A program made the translations under genes and the position numbers. Positions 8,423 through 17,580 of a DNA stretch of 64,000 bases are shown here, piece after piece (within the stretch, counting starts at the first letter, position 1; every line of letters begins with the position of its first letter). A model generated the notes under the pieces. The model saw nothing but the letters and a program-made list of their open reading frames with translations. It was not told the origin of the DNA and made no database searches. Location: positions 310,001 to 374,000 of the forward strand of contig NZ_FXZD01000002.1 of the NCBI RefSeq assembly GCF_900169145.1, in the 5' to 3' direction. This stretch comes from Brevibacterium antiquum CNRZ 918 (GTDB lineage: Bacteria; Actinomycetota; Actinomycetes; Actinomycetales; Brevibacteriaceae).

Positions 8423-9610
8423 GTGCACGCCGAACTTCCGTTGTCCGGTATCACCGTCATCAGCTGCGAGCAGGCCGTGGCGGCACCGTTCGCCTCCAGG
8501 CAGCTCGCCGATCTGGGTGCGCGCGTGATCAAGATCGAGCGCCCCGGAACCGGAGACTTCGCCCGCGGCTACGACACCACCGTCAACGGCATGGCAAGCC
8601 ACTTCGTATGGCTCAACCGCAACAAGGAGAGCCTGAGCCTCGACCTCAAGCACCCGCAGGGCAAAGCGATTCTCAAGAGCCTCGTCGCCGAGGCCGACGT
8701 GTTCATCCAGAACTTCGCCCCCGGAGCCGCCGAACGCTTGGGCTTCGGCGCCGATGACCTGCGCGGGACCAATGACCGACTCATCTACGCCTCGATCTCC
8801 GGATACGGACCAGACGGGCCGTACAAGAACGCCAAGGCATACGATGCACTTGTGCAGGCCGAAGCAGGATTGGTCTCCGTGACAGGGACCGAGGATCACC
8901 CCGCGAAGACGGGGATCTCAACGGCGGACATCTCCGCCGGCATGTACACCTATTCCGGCATCCTCACCGCCCTGTTCAACCGTGAGAAGACAGGCGAAGG
9001 CGCCACCCTCCAAATCAGCCTCTTCGACTCCCTCGTCGAATGGATGGGCTACCCCCTCTACTTCACCCACGGCAGCGGCACCCGCCCCACCCGGGCAGGG
9101 ACCTCCCATGCGGCCATCGCCCCCTATGGTGCGTTCACCTGCGGTGACGGCACCCAGATTATGCTCGCGATTCAGAATGAACGCGAATGGAAGAGCTTCG
9201 CCACCCAGGTCCTGGGCCGTGACGACATGGTCACCGACGAACGCTTCGATCGGGCAGCCCACCGCTACGCCCACCGCGATGAGCTGCAAACCATCATCGA
9301 AGCAGTCTTCGCCGACTTCACCGGCGCGCAATGCGACGAGCTCCTCGAAACCGCCAAGGTCGCACACTCGCGGCAGCGGGACATGACTGAGATCGCCGAT
9401 CACCCCCAGCTGGTCGAGCGTGACCGCTGGCAGGACGTCGGCTCCCCGGTCGGGCCGATTTCGATGCTCGTGCCTCCGGTCGAGATGTCCGGGGTCGAAC
9501 CTCGGATGGATCCGATTCCCGATGTTGGAGACCATACGGAGTCCATCCTCGGCGATCTCGGAATCAGCACGGAGAAGGTTGCCGAACTCCATCGTGAAGG
9601 AGCCATCTGA
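8423..9610 (+). CDS. CaiB/BaiF family CoA transferase
   Basis: 395 residues from GTG 8423, preferred over the in-frame ATG at 8399 because GGAGG ends 4 nt before it. Family III CoA transferase: N-terminal [20 protein letters not shown], then the IKIERPG and [16 protein letters not shown] segments, and the [19 protein letters not shown] region whose Asp is the catalytic residue that forms the acyl anhydride. It moves CoA from a donor such as succinyl-CoA to a free carboxylic acid. First gene of the catabolic operon, 5 bp before the fumarase. In P. aeruginosa a family III enzyme beside a TRAP transporter activates itaconate; the same type of role is inferred here. Confidence 0.93.
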   Translation: MHAELPLSGITVISCEQAVAAPFASRQLADLGARVIKIERPGTGDFARGYDTTVNGMASHFVWLNRNKESLSLDLKHPQGKAILKSLVAEADVFIQNFAPGAAERLGFGADDLRGTNDRLIYASISGYGPDGPYKNAKAYDALVQAEAGLVSVTGTEDHPAKTGISTADISAGMYTYSGILTALFNREKTGEGATLQISLFDSLVEWMGYPLYFTHGSGTRPTRAGTSHAAIAPYGAFTCGDGTQIMLAIQNEREWKSFATQVLGRDDMVTDERFDRAAHRYAHRDELQTIIEAVFADFTGAQCDELLETAKVAHSRQRDMTEIADHPQLVERDRWQDVGSPVGPISMLVPPVEMSGVEPRMDPIPDVGDHTESILGDLGISTEKVAELHREGAI

Positions 9611-9615
9611 ACGCC

Positions 9616-11334
9616 ATGGCCGATCAATCCGCACCCGCAGCTTCCACCGTCGCCTACACTCCGCTGCTGCCCACTCACGGTGACGGCCCGGCCATGCGGC
9701 GCCTCGACATCGACGGAGTCGAAACGGTCCACGCCGATGTGGCCGGCCAGTCCAGGTCCTTCCTGCAGGTGGCACCGTCGACGCTGACCGACCTCGCCGA
9801 GGTCGCGTTCAAAGAGGTCTCCCACTACCTGCGCACCGACCACCTGGCCAGCCTGCGCGCGATCATCGACGATCCGGAAGCCAGCGCCAACGACGTCTTC
9901 GTCGCACTGGACCTGCTGCAGAACGCCTCGGTCTCCGCCGGCGAAATCCTGCCCATGTGCCAGGACACCGGCACCGCGATCGTCTCCGCCAAACGCGGAC
10001 CCAATGTGCTCACCGACGGTGACGACGCCAAACATCTCTCGGCCGGCATCCACCGGGCCTATGAGGAACTCAACCTCCGCTACTCCCAGCTCGCCCCGGT
10101 CAGCCTCTTCGAAGAGAAGAACACGGGCACCAACCTGCCCGCGCAGATCGAAGTGGGGTTGAGCCCAGCCGATGACTACGAGCTGCTGTTCATGGCCAAG
10201 GGCGGGGGAAGTGCGAACAAGTCCTTCCTCTACCAAGAGACGAAGGCCGTGCTCAACGAAGACTCGATGCTCGAATTCCTCGCCGAGAAGATCTCCACCC
10301 TGGGCACCGCGGCCTGCCCGCCCTACCACCTCGCAGTCGTCATCGGCGGACCCTCGGCGGAGTTCACGCTCAAGACCGCGAAGCTCGCCAGCGCCCACTA
10401 CCTCGACGACCTGCCCACCACCGGTAACGCAACACTGGGTCACGGCTTCCGCGACACGGACTTCGAAGACACCGTGTTCAAGCTGACCCAGACGCTCGGC
10501 TTCGGCGCGCAGTTCGGTGGCAAGTACTTCTGCCACGATGTGCGCGTCGTGAGGCTGCCCCGCCACAACGGGTCACTGCCGATCGCGATCGCCGTGAGCT
10601 GTTCGGCCGATCGGCAGATCATCGCCCGCATCAACTCAGACGGCGTCTTCATCGAAGAGCTCGAACACGATCCCGCCCGGTTCCTGCCCTCGATGGGCCG
10701 CGTCGAGGAGATCGAATCGGGCAACGTCACCGAGGTGGACCTCGACCGGCCCATGCCTGAACTCCAGGCGAAGCTGAGCGAATTGACCGTCGGCGATCGG
10801 CTTTCACTGTCGGGCACGATGATCGTGGCCAGGGACATCGTCCACGCGAACCTGCGGCAGCGCCTTAGCGACGGCGGAGAACTCCCCGACTACTTCAAGG
10901 ACCATCCGATCTACTACGCGGGACCGGCGAAGAACCCGGAAGGCATGCCCTCGGGATCGTTCGGCCCGACCACCGCCTCGCGGATGGACACCTATGTCCA
11001 CCAATTCCAGGAAGCCGGCGGATCGATGATCATGCTCGCCAAGGGCAACCGCTCGGCGCAGGTGAAGAACTCCTGCGCCGAATTCGGTGGCTTCTACTTA
11101 GGCTCCATCGGCGGACCCGCGGCACGTTTGGCCCAGGACTGCATCACCGAAGTCGAGGTCCTCGACATGGAAGACCTCGGCATGGAAGCGGTCTGGCGAA
11201 TCAAGGTGGAGGACTTCCCCGCCTTCATCATCACCGACGACAAAGGCCACGACTTCTTCGACACCACCGGACCCGACACCACCATCAGTCTCGGACGAAC
11301 CAGAACGGCCAAGGACGGCGCCCAACTGGACTGA
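9616..11334 (+). CDS. Class I (iron-sulfur) fumarate hydratase family protein
   Basis: 572 residues, the normal length for a fused class I fumarase (alpha plus beta domains). Three cysteines fall where the [4Fe-4S] ligands are expected: C115 (in MCQDTGT), C234 (in AACPPYHL) and C329 (in SCSAD). The C-terminal domain has YYAGPAK, then [14 protein letters not shown] and the KGNRS loop. Class I enzymes hydrate fumarate, and some members also act on mesaconate to give citramalate. Its position inside a CoA-transferase/acyl-CoA dehydrogenase operon, rather than with TCA-cycle genes, suggests a dedicated role such as mesaconate or fumarate hydration. The specificity cannot be decided from sequence alone. 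Confidence 0.92.
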   Translation: MADQSAPAASTVAYTPLLPTHGDGPAMRRLDIDGVETVHADVAGQSRSFLQVAPSTLTDLAEVAFKEVSHYLRTDHLASLRAIIDDPEASANDVFVALDLLQNASVSAGEILPMCQDTGTAIVSAKRGPNVLTDGDDAKHLSAGIHRAYEELNLRYSQLAPVSLFEEKNTGTNLPAQIEVGLSPADDYELLFMAKGGGSANKSFLYQETKAVLNEDSMLEFLAEKISTLGTAACPPYHLAVVIGGPSAEFTLKTAKLASAHYLDDLPTTGNATLGHGFRDTDFEDTVFKLTQTLGFGAQFGGKYFCHDVRVVRLPRHNGSLPIAIAVSCSADRQIIARINSDGVFIEELEHDPARFLPSMGRVEEIESGNVTEVDLDRPMPELQAKLSELTVGDRLSLSGTMIVARDIVHANLRQRLSDGGELPDYFKDHPIYYAGPAKNPEGMPSGSFGPTTASRMDTYVHQFQEAGGSMIMLAKGNRSAQVKNSCAEFGGFYLGSIGGPAARLAQDCITEVEVLDMEDLGMEAVWRIKVEDFPAFIITDDKGHDFFDTTGPDTTISLGRTRTAKDGAQLD

Positions 11335-11427
11335 ACCGGCCACAAACCACCGTTGATACGGTCACGCCGGGCCACCTCGGCGAGGCATACACACAGATTT
11401 TCAGCAGCAGAGGAAGAGGAATTCGCA

Positions 11428-12576
11428 ATGGCAGTCAGCAGCGAAGAGCAGATGATGATCGACACGGTCGCTGAGTTCATCGACCACGACGTCAAACCCC
11501 ACGTCAACCGGGTCGAGCACGCCGACGAATACCCGGAGAAGTGGATCCAGACCATGAAGGACATGGGCATCTACGGTCTCGCGATCGACGAACCCTGGGG
11601 GATGGGCAAGGTCTCGACCGAGGCCTACGCCCTGATCACGCAGGAACTGGCCCGCGGATGGATGTCCCTGGCCGGGGCCATGGGCGGGCACACCGTCGTG
11701 GCCAAGCTCATCGCCGAGTACGGCACCAGTGAGCAGAAGGATCAGTACCTGCCGCGCATGGCCACCGGTGAACTCCGCGCGACCATGGCCCTGACAGAAC
11801 CCGGCGGCGGCTCCGACCTGCAGGCCATGCGCACCTCGGCGACCAAGGATGGCGAGGACTACGTCATCAACGGCTCGAAGACCTGGATCACCAACGCCCG
11901 CAAGTCCGACCTCATCGCCCTGCTGTGCAAGACCGACCCGTCCGCCGAACCGCGTCACAATGGGATCTCGATCATCCTCGTCGAAAAGGGCGAGGGCTTC
12001 ACTGTGTCGAAGAACCTTTCGAAGCTCGGCTACAAGGGTGTTGAGACCTGTGAGCTCGTGTTCGAGAACCTGCGCCAGCCACAGTCCCAGCTGCTCGGTG
12101 AGAAAGAGGGTGTGGGCTTCAAGCAGATGATGAAGGGCCTGGAGATCGGCCGCATTCAGGTCGCCTCCCGCTCGCTCGGCGTGGCTCAGGCTGCGCTGAA
12201 TGACGCGGTGAAGTATTCACAGGAGCGCGAGTCCATGGGCAAGCCGATTTGGCGTCACCAGGCCGTGGGCAATCAGCTGGCGAGGATGGCCACGAAGCTC
12301 GAAGCCGCCCGGCAGCTCGTCCTCCACACCGCCCGCACCTATGACTCCGGTGATCGCGTGGACATGGAAGCCGGCATGGCCAAGTACTACGCCTCGGAAA
12401 TGGCCGCCGAGGTGGCACTTGACGCTATCCGTGTCCATGGTGGTTACGGATATTCCACCGAGTACGACGTCGAACGCTACTACCGTGACGCTCCGCTGAT
12501 GATCGTCGGCGAGGGCACCAACGAAATCCAGCTGGGCGTCATCGCCAAGCAGCTCATCGGCCGCAATAAGGCCTGA
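11428..12576 (+). CDS. Acyl-CoA dehydrogenase (first copy)
   Basis: 382 residues from ATG 11428, with an AGGAAGAGGA ribosome site 7 nt upstream; an earlier frame opening at 11353 lacks one. FAD-dependent acyl-CoA dehydrogenase fold: MALTEPGGGSDL and WITNARKSDLIALL (FAD and substrate binding), GRIQVASRSLGVAQAAL, the RVHGGYGYSTEY motif, and GEGTNEIQ near the C-terminus with the catalytic glutamate. It introduces an alpha,beta double bond into an acyl-CoA and passes electrons to ETF. Third gene of the operon. A methylsuccinyl- or similar short branched dicarboxyl-CoA is a reasonable substrate guess. Confidence 0.94.
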   Translation: MAVSSEEQMMIDTVAEFIDHDVKPHVNRVEHADEYPEKWIQTMKDMGIYGLAIDEPWGMGKVSTEAYALITQELARGWMSLAGAMGGHTVVAKLIAEYGTSEQKDQYLPRMATGELRATMALTEPGGGSDLQAMRTSATKDGEDYVINGSKTWITNARKSDLIALLCKTDPSAEPRHNGISIILVEKGEGFTVSKNLSKLGYKGVETCELVFENLRQPQSQLLGEKEGVGFKQMMKGLEIGRIQVASRSLGVAQAALNDAVKYSQERESMGKPIWRHQAVGNQLARMATKLEAARQLVLHTARTYDSGDRVDMEAGMAKYYASEMAAEVALDAIRVHGGYGYSTEYDVERYYRDAPLMIVGEGTNEIQLGVIAKQLIGRNKA

Positions 12577-12589
12577 AGGAGGACTGACC

Positions 12590-13768
12590 ATGACGCATAA
12601 GCCCAGGCCACGACCGAACACCCCGCACTTCATGACCGAGGACAGACTGGAGATCCAGGCGCTCGCCCGTGAGTTCGCCCGCGACGTCGTCCTCCCGCTG
12701 GCGAATGAACTCGACCCCGTTGAGGGTCAATTTCCTGACTGGTTCATCAAGCAGATGGCGGACATGGGATTCTTCGGCATCCTCATCCCCGAAGAATACG
12801 GGGGCCTCGGGCTCGGTGTCTTCGAGTACTGCCTTGTTGCCGAGGAACTCTCCAGAGCCTGGATGTCCGTCGGCGGCCTGTTGGCTCGTGGCAACGGGAT
12901 GGGTGGTGGGTTCTCACCCGAGCAGGAAGAACGGCTGTTGCCGAAGGTCGCCACCGGCGAGTACCTCGGCGCCTACTCCCTATCTGAGGCCGAAGCCGGG
13001 TCCGATGTCGCCAACATCCGCTGCAAGGCCACCCGTGCCGATGACGGTGGGTGGATCATCAACGGCACGAAGATGTGGTGCACGTTTGCCGATCAGGCCG
13101 ACTACATCATCCTCTTCGCTCGGACGTCGACTGATGAGGCCAAGCGTCACCGTGGGATCTCGGCGTTTCTGGTGGAGAAGGAACGTGGTTCCTTCCCCGA
13201 GGGGATGAGCGGGACTGCGGTGAAGAAGATCGGGTACTTCGGATGGAAGACCTGGGACCTCAACTTCGACGACTTCCACCTCCCAGCGGAGGCACTCCTG
13301 GGCGAGGAAGATCGTGGCTTCTACCAGGCCGTGTCGGGGCTTGAAGTTGGACGAGCGCATACTGCTGCCCGGTCGATCGGGCTGGCGCAGGCAGCGCTGG
13401 AGGATTCGATCGCGTACCTCAAACAACGCGTCCAGTTCGGGCATCCTCTCGCGGACTTCCAGCATCTGCGGTTCAAGGTTGCTGACATGGCGGCTCAGAT
13501 CGAGGCGTGCCGGGCGTTGATGTATCACGTGTGCACGGAGATCGACTCGGGTCGCCGGTGCGACAAGGAAGCCGCAATGGTGAAGTACCTGGCTGCGGAG
13601 ATGGCGGAGAAGGTCACCTCGGAGGGTGTCCAGATTCATGGTGGTGCCGGGTACACGAAGGACTTCGCTGTTGAACGCCATTGGCGTGATGCCCGGTTGA
13701 CGAAGATCTTCGAAGGCTCCTCGGAGATCCAGATGCGCATCATCTCCGATGAATTGTTAGGACGTTGA
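12590..13768 (+). CDS. Acyl-CoA dehydrogenase (second copy)
   Basis: 392 residues; a very strong AGGAGGA site precedes the ATG. The same family as the preceding gene (LSEAEAGSDV, then WCTFADQADYIILF, GRAHTAARSIGLAQAAL, QIHGGAGYTKDF, FEGSSEIQ with the catalytic Glu), but the two proteins differ widely in sequence. They are therefore not a recent tandem duplication and probably take different substrates or form a heteromer. The stop is separated from the following hydratase start by one base, implying coupling. Confidence 0.94.
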   Translation: MTHKPRPRPNTPHFMTEDRLEIQALAREFARDVVLPLANELDPVEGQFPDWFIKQMADMGFFGILIPEEYGGLGLGVFEYCLVAEELSRAWMSVGGLLARGNGMGGGFSPEQEERLLPKVATGEYLGAYSLSEAEAGSDVANIRCKATRADDGGWIINGTKMWCTFADQADYIILFARTSTDEAKRHRGISAFLVEKERGSFPEGMSGTAVKKIGYFGWKTWDLNFDDFHLPAEALLGEEDRGFYQAVSGLEVGRAHTAARSIGLAQAALEDSIAYLKQRVQFGHPLADFQHLRFKVADMAAQIEACRALMYHVCTEIDSGRRCDKEAAMVKYLAAEMAEKVTSEGVQIHGGAGYTKDFAVERHWRDARLTKIFEGSSEIQMRIISDELLGR

Positions 13769-13769
13769 A

Positions 13770-14639
13770 ATGACTGAGATCAATCTGCAGGACTGGGTCG
13801 ACCGCTCCAGCACCGAGGAAGACATCGCCTCCGGCATCAACGTGGCACGCTTGGCCACGCTGCTCGAGCAGGGCGTTCCGGAAGGCTCAGGCCCGCGGGA
13901 GCTGTTCCCTGTTGGGCACTGGCTGCACTTCGCCGAGGACGACGTTCCGATGAGCGAACTGGGAACAGATGGCCACGTGAAGCTCGGCGGATTCATGCCA
14001 CCGGTCGGACTGCCTCGGCGCATGTGGGCCGGCAGCAAGCTGCAGTTCCATGCACCGATTCTCGCCGGGCAGAAGCTGTCACGGACGACGACCATCGAAT
14101 CGATTACGGAGAAGACAGGCGGCAGCGGATCCCTCTGCTTCGTCGTGCTGCGCCACGAGGTCTCCGCCGATGGAAACCTCGCGACAACGGATCGACACAC
14201 GATCGTCTACCGGGAAGCCACCTCGGCGCCGAACGGATCCACTGCAGCTCCAGCACGGGCAGATTCACCTGCACCCGAAGGATGGGACTGGGTGCGCTCG
14301 GTCCGTCCCAACGAGGTCATGCTCTTCCGCTACTCAGCGCTGACGTTCAACTCCCACCGCATCCACTATGACCACCCCTACGTGACGGGCGTCGAAGGCT
14401 ACCCGGGACTCGTCACCCACGGCCCGCTGACCGCAACGCTCCTCCTGGACGCGTTCATGAAGAACCATCCAGAGGCGACTGTTGCTACGTACGACTTCCG
14501 CGCGAAGTCACCCCTGTTCGCGAACGAGCAGATCCACCTCGTCGGGCGGTCCACCGGTGGCAACACCCACGAACTCGAGGCCATCGGACCTGATGGCAAG
14601 GCCGCGATCGCGGCAACAGTGACGACCACGGAAAGCTGA
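13770..14639 (+). CDS. Mesaconyl/itaconyl-CoA-type hydratase (FAS1-like/MaoC fold)
   Basis: 289 residues with two hot-dog halves. The N-terminal half resembles the FAS1-like dehydratase domain (GGFMPPVGLPRRMWAG). The C-terminal half has the sequence typical of the mesaconyl-C4-CoA and itaconyl-CoA hydratases (YSALTFNSHRIHYDHPY, then EGYPGLVTHGPLTATLLLD), in which the His and Asp region forms the active site. These enzymes add water to C5 unsaturated CoA esters to give citramalyl-CoA. Position within a TRAP/CoA-transferase locus matches the itaconate clusters of pseudomonads. The specific substrate remains inferred. Confidence 0.85.
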   Translation: MTEINLQDWVDRSSTEEDIASGINVARLATLLEQGVPEGSGPRELFPVGHWLHFAEDDVPMSELGTDGHVKLGGFMPPVGLPRRMWAGSKLQFHAPILAGQKLSRTTTIESITEKTGGSGSLCFVVLRHEVSADGNLATTDRHTIVYREATSAPNGSTAAPARADSPAPEGWDWVRSVRPNEVMLFRYSALTFNSHRIHYDHPYVTGVEGYPGLVTHGPLTATLLLDAFMKNHPEATVATYDFRAKSPLFANEQIHLVGRSTGGNTHELEAIGPDGKAAIAATVTTTES

Positions 14640-14648
14640 GGAGCACCT

Positions 14649-15851
14649 ATGTCAGAGACACGCCCCGCCCCACTGGCCGGACTCAGAGTCGTCGAGATCT
14701 CCGCCTTCGTCGCAGCACCTCTGGGTGCGATGACCTTGGCGCAGCTGGGTGCCGATGTCATCCGTATCGACCCCATCGGCGGCAACATCGATGCCAACCG
14801 GTGGCCGATCAGCGACGACGGCACCAGCATCTACTGGGCAAGCCTCAACAAGGGCAAACGCTCGGTCACCCTCGATCTCAAGTCCGAAGAGGGGCAGAAG
14901 ATCGCGACCGACCTCATCGCCGAGGCGGGTACCCTGGTCACGAACCTGCCCGCTCGCGGCTGGCTTTCGTACGAGAATCTTGTGCAGCATCGTGAGGACC
15001 TCGTCATGCTGCGGCTCAATGGTTCCCATGATGGGAAACCGGCCGTGGACTATACGATCAACGCCGCTAGCGGATTCCCTATCATCACCGGTGACGACGA
15101 GCGTCCCGTCAACAATGCGCTGCCGGCGTGGGATGTCGCGGCAGGGCTCTACATCTCCAACGGGATCATTGCCGCCGAACTTGATCGGCGGTCCTCAGGC
15201 AAGGGCCAGGAGATCACCTTGGCATTGTCCGATGTCATGCTCGCGACCGTGGGCAACCTCGGCTATATCGCCGAGGTCCAGTCGACCGGTAAGACGCGGG
15301 GACCGCTGGGCAATGGGCTCTATGGCGCATACGGTCAGTCGTTTAAAACCTCGGATGGTCGCGAGATCATGGTTGCCGTCATCTCGAACAAACACTGGCG
15401 CGGGCTGGGTACAGCGACAGGGCTGTCCGAGAAGCTGGAGATGATCGGGCCGCTGTTGGATGTCGATCTGTCCACGGAAGGCGGGCGCTTCGAAGCTCGC
15501 GAAGCCATCGACGCAGTGGTGCGTCCATGGTTCGCTGCGCACACTGCCGCCGAGGCTGCGGAGGCGTTGAGCGGCGCCGGTGTCCTACAGGGGGAGTTCC
15601 AGACATTTGAGGAGCTTGTCAACAACGATCCGTGGTGCTCGTTGGAGAACCCGTTGTTCAGTGAGATCGATCAGCCGGGAGTCGGGACTGTGCTGGCGCC
15701 GCGGGTGCCGCTGTCGTTTGCCGGGTCGCCGGTTGCTGATGCTGTTCCGGCTCCGCAGGTGGGTGGGGATACTGAACGTGTGTTGGCGAATAAGTTGGGA
15801 CTAAATGTGGAAGAGGTCGCCAAATTGGCTATGGGTAGCAAATGGCGCTGA
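14649..15851 (+). CDS. CaiB/BaiF family CoA transferase (second copy)
   Basis: 400 residues, GGAG before the ATG. Family III CoA transferase with LAGLRVVEISAFVAAPLGA, VIRIDPIGG, YWASLNKGKRSVTLDLKS and the ALPAWDVAAGLY segment carrying the catalytic Asp. Its ID(P) and glycine-loop details differ from the operon's first CoA transferase, so the two probably use different acids or run opposite steps (activation and CoA recycling). Last gene of the operon. The next genes are AT-richer and in the opposite orientation, so the operon ends here. Confidence 0.92.
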   Translation: MSETRPAPLAGLRVVEISAFVAAPLGAMTLAQLGADVIRIDPIGGNIDANRWPISDDGTSIYWASLNKGKRSVTLDLKSEEGQKIATDLIAEAGTLVTNLPARGWLSYENLVQHREDLVMLRLNGSHDGKPAVDYTINAASGFPIITGDDERPVNNALPAWDVAAGLYISNGIIAAELDRRSSGKGQEITLALSDVMLATVGNLGYIAEVQSTGKTRGPLGNGLYGAYGQSFKTSDGREIMVAVISNKHWRGLGTATGLSEKLEMIGPLLDVDLSTEGGRFEAREAIDAVVRPWFAAHTAAEAAEALSGAGVLQGEFQTFEELVNNDPWCSLENPLFSEIDQPGVGTVLAPRVPLSFAGSPVADAVPAPQVGGDTERVLANKLGLNVEEVAKLAMGSKWR

Positions 15852-15978
15852 AATGGCGGCTATGCTCAGTGAGCTATATTCCAGAATTAATCAAAGTGCA
15901 CGTGCTGGCAGAACCATGTTAAGGCTAGAGATCCGATATTGGTTTATTGCTGCAGAAAAGGGAAAATGCGAGAAATGA

Positions 15979-17175
15979 TTAAAAGCCTTTGATCGGCGGG
16001 GTTTTCTGCGGTACGGCAGACCTGTCCCACGGTAGAAAGTGAGTGCGGTCATTTTCGAACGCTGGGAGTTTGAGACCAAGAAAGTCAGTAGGCGTCTCTG
16101 CAGAGGGGAACCCGAGCCAAGATCGGAGTGCTGCAGCAACATGATAGGCCAAAATAGGAGGTACAGCGTTTCCGATTTGTCGATACTTGGAACTTTGTGG
16201 ACCGCGCCATTCCATACGAGTGGGAAATGTTTGAATGGATGCCGCCTCTTCAACCGTAATTCTCCGCATTCGCTCGGGAACCGAAGTCGCAACTGGGCCA
16301 CCGTCCCACAGCTGCCGATGGTAACTGGACACCCAGCTCTCAGCGCCGGTGCTCAGTTGCTGTTGGTCAATAATAGGTGTCCGATTACCACCCATTGACG
16401 CGGGAAGAGTAGGTGCAGGCCTTTCTAGATCCATCGGCCGACCTTGACCGTTGAACAACATGCCCGCGAATGGCGAGCGTCTGAGCACTGGCGACTTTGC
16501 GGGCGTCACGCGAGCCGTACATAGAGTGTCGTTGCCCGGCTGCCCCCAAGCGGGCAACTGCTGGAGGGCCGTTCTAAGCGTCGGTTGGGAATCGGCTGTA
16601 GTCGGCCTAGGAGAAGGCATTGCTGGAAGTGGCTTTCGCACCCCAATCAGGAACATACGCAATCGAGCCTGAGGCGCACCAAAGTGGCTGGCGTTAAGAA
16701 CATGGAGGGAAGTGGAGTATCCAAGACCTTCGGACTCGCGTAGGAGTTCTTCGCGTAGACCTGCCCAACGTCGATTGGTGGCGAGGGCTTGCACATTCTC
16801 CATCACAAAAGCAATTGGCTTAATCCGATTGACGACCGCCAAAAAGTTCCAGACCTGTCTAGAACGAGGATCGTTCGGATTCATCTTTCCTGCTACTGAA
16901 AATCCTTGACAAGGTGGACCCCCAATAACGATTTCTGCATCGCCGGCCTCGGGGAGATCAGGGACAGACTTAATGTCACCATCCACGATGCGATGTTCAG
17001 CGTGCGCTAGATGTGGCAACCGACTCCGTGCCTGCTCCATCCAGGCCGTGTAACTGTCAAGAGCCACCGCATCAATATCATTCGCAAAAACTGGGGTGAA
17101 CCCCGCAAGAGCGAACCCGAGATCCATTCCGCCAGCTCCGCTAAATAGGGAAACTACTCGAGGCGCGTCCACCAT
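15979..17175 (-). CDS. C5-cytosine DNA methyltransferase
   Basis: 398 residues from ATG 17175; GGAGG is 3 nt upstream, so the GTG one codon later is equally possible. All main motifs are visible: motif I VVSLFSGAGGMDLGF (residues 7-21), motif IV GGPPCQGFS with catalytic Cys89, motif VI ENV (126-128), motif VIII QARLRMF, and motif X QIGNAVPP. Between VIII and IX lies the target-recognition domain; its specificity cannot be read. It is divergent from a small HTH regulator and a restriction-enzyme-like gene, the usual arrangement of a type II restriction-modification system. GC content is visibly lower than in the flanking operons, suggesting acquisition by transfer. Confidence 0.95.
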   Translation of the reverse strand: MVDAPRVVSLFSGAGGMDLGFALAGFTPVFANDIDAVALDSYTAWMEQARSRLPHLAHAEHRIVDGDIKSVPDLPEAGDAEIVIGGPPCQGFSVAGKMNPNDPRSRQVWNFLAVVNRIKPIAFVMENVQALATNRRWAGLREELLRESEGLGYSTSLHVLNASHFGAPQARLRMFLIGVRKPLPAMPSPRPTTADSQPTLRTALQQLPAWGQPGNDTLCTARVTPAKSPVLRRSPFAGMLFNGQGRPMDLERPAPTLPASMGGNRTPIIDQQQLSTGAESWVSSYHRQLWDGGPVATSVPERMRRITVEEAASIQTFPTRMEWRGPQSSKYRQIGNAVPPILAYHVAAALRSWLGFPSAETPTDFLGLKLPAFENDRTHFLPWDRSAVPQKTPPIKGF

Positions 17176-17196
17176 TACCCTCCATGGCCTGAAAAA

Positions 17197-17223
17197 GAGC
17201 TCTTGCACCAGCTGCAAGAGCTC
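17197..17223. promoter_or_regulatory. Perfect palindrome between methyltransferase and HTH regulator
   Basis: Arms GAGCTCTTGCA (17197-17207) and TGCAAGAGCTC (17213-17223) are perfectly complementary around CCAGC. A second inverted repeat, ATGCTAC/GTAGCAT, follows at 17231-17266. Both lie in the 117-bp divergent promoter region, where a controller protein normally binds to time methyltransferase and nuclease expression. Binding by the neighbouring HTH protein is inference. Confidence 0.6.
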
Positions 17224-17292
17224 ACTAAATATGCTACCAGAAATCAGCGGCGAGAGGCTGTAGCATCGCCTGCATGTACCCTGTTCAGAAAC

Positions 17293-17580
17293 ATGGATCC
17301 CGATCACGCCGGAAGAGGGTGCGGCTTGCAGATTGAATCAACTATAGGAGCCTACCTTCAGGCGGTCAGGGAGGCACAACACTTGTCTCAACGGGACATA
17401 GCAGAGCAAATGAATTTGGACCCATCCACTCTGTCTCGAATGGAAGCCGGCCGGAACCGCTGGAGCGTGGAAGCGTTCGTGCAATGCTGCCAGGTGTTGA
17501 ATGTTTCACCAAGCGAAGTACTGGCGGGGGTTGTAAAAAGCATAAGTACTGCAACCAACAACACTTTGTGGGAGGAATAA
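17293..17580 (+). CDS. XRE-type HTH regulator, probable restriction-modification controller
   Basis: 95 residues from ATG 17293. A TTG further upstream would run through the palindrome and is less likely. The core is a XRE helix-turn-helix (IGAYLQAVREAQHLSQRDIA, then LDPSTLSRMEAGRNRWS). Size and location match C-proteins of type II systems, which are small dimeric HTH regulators encoded just ahead of the nuclease. Its TAA stop shares a base with the ATG of the next gene (TAATG), indicating translational coupling. Confidence 0.85.
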   Translation: MDPDHAGRGCGLQIESTIGAYLQAVREAQHLSQRDIAEQMNLDPSTLSRMEAGRNRWSVEAFVQCCQVLNVSPSEVLAGVVKSISTATNNTLWEE

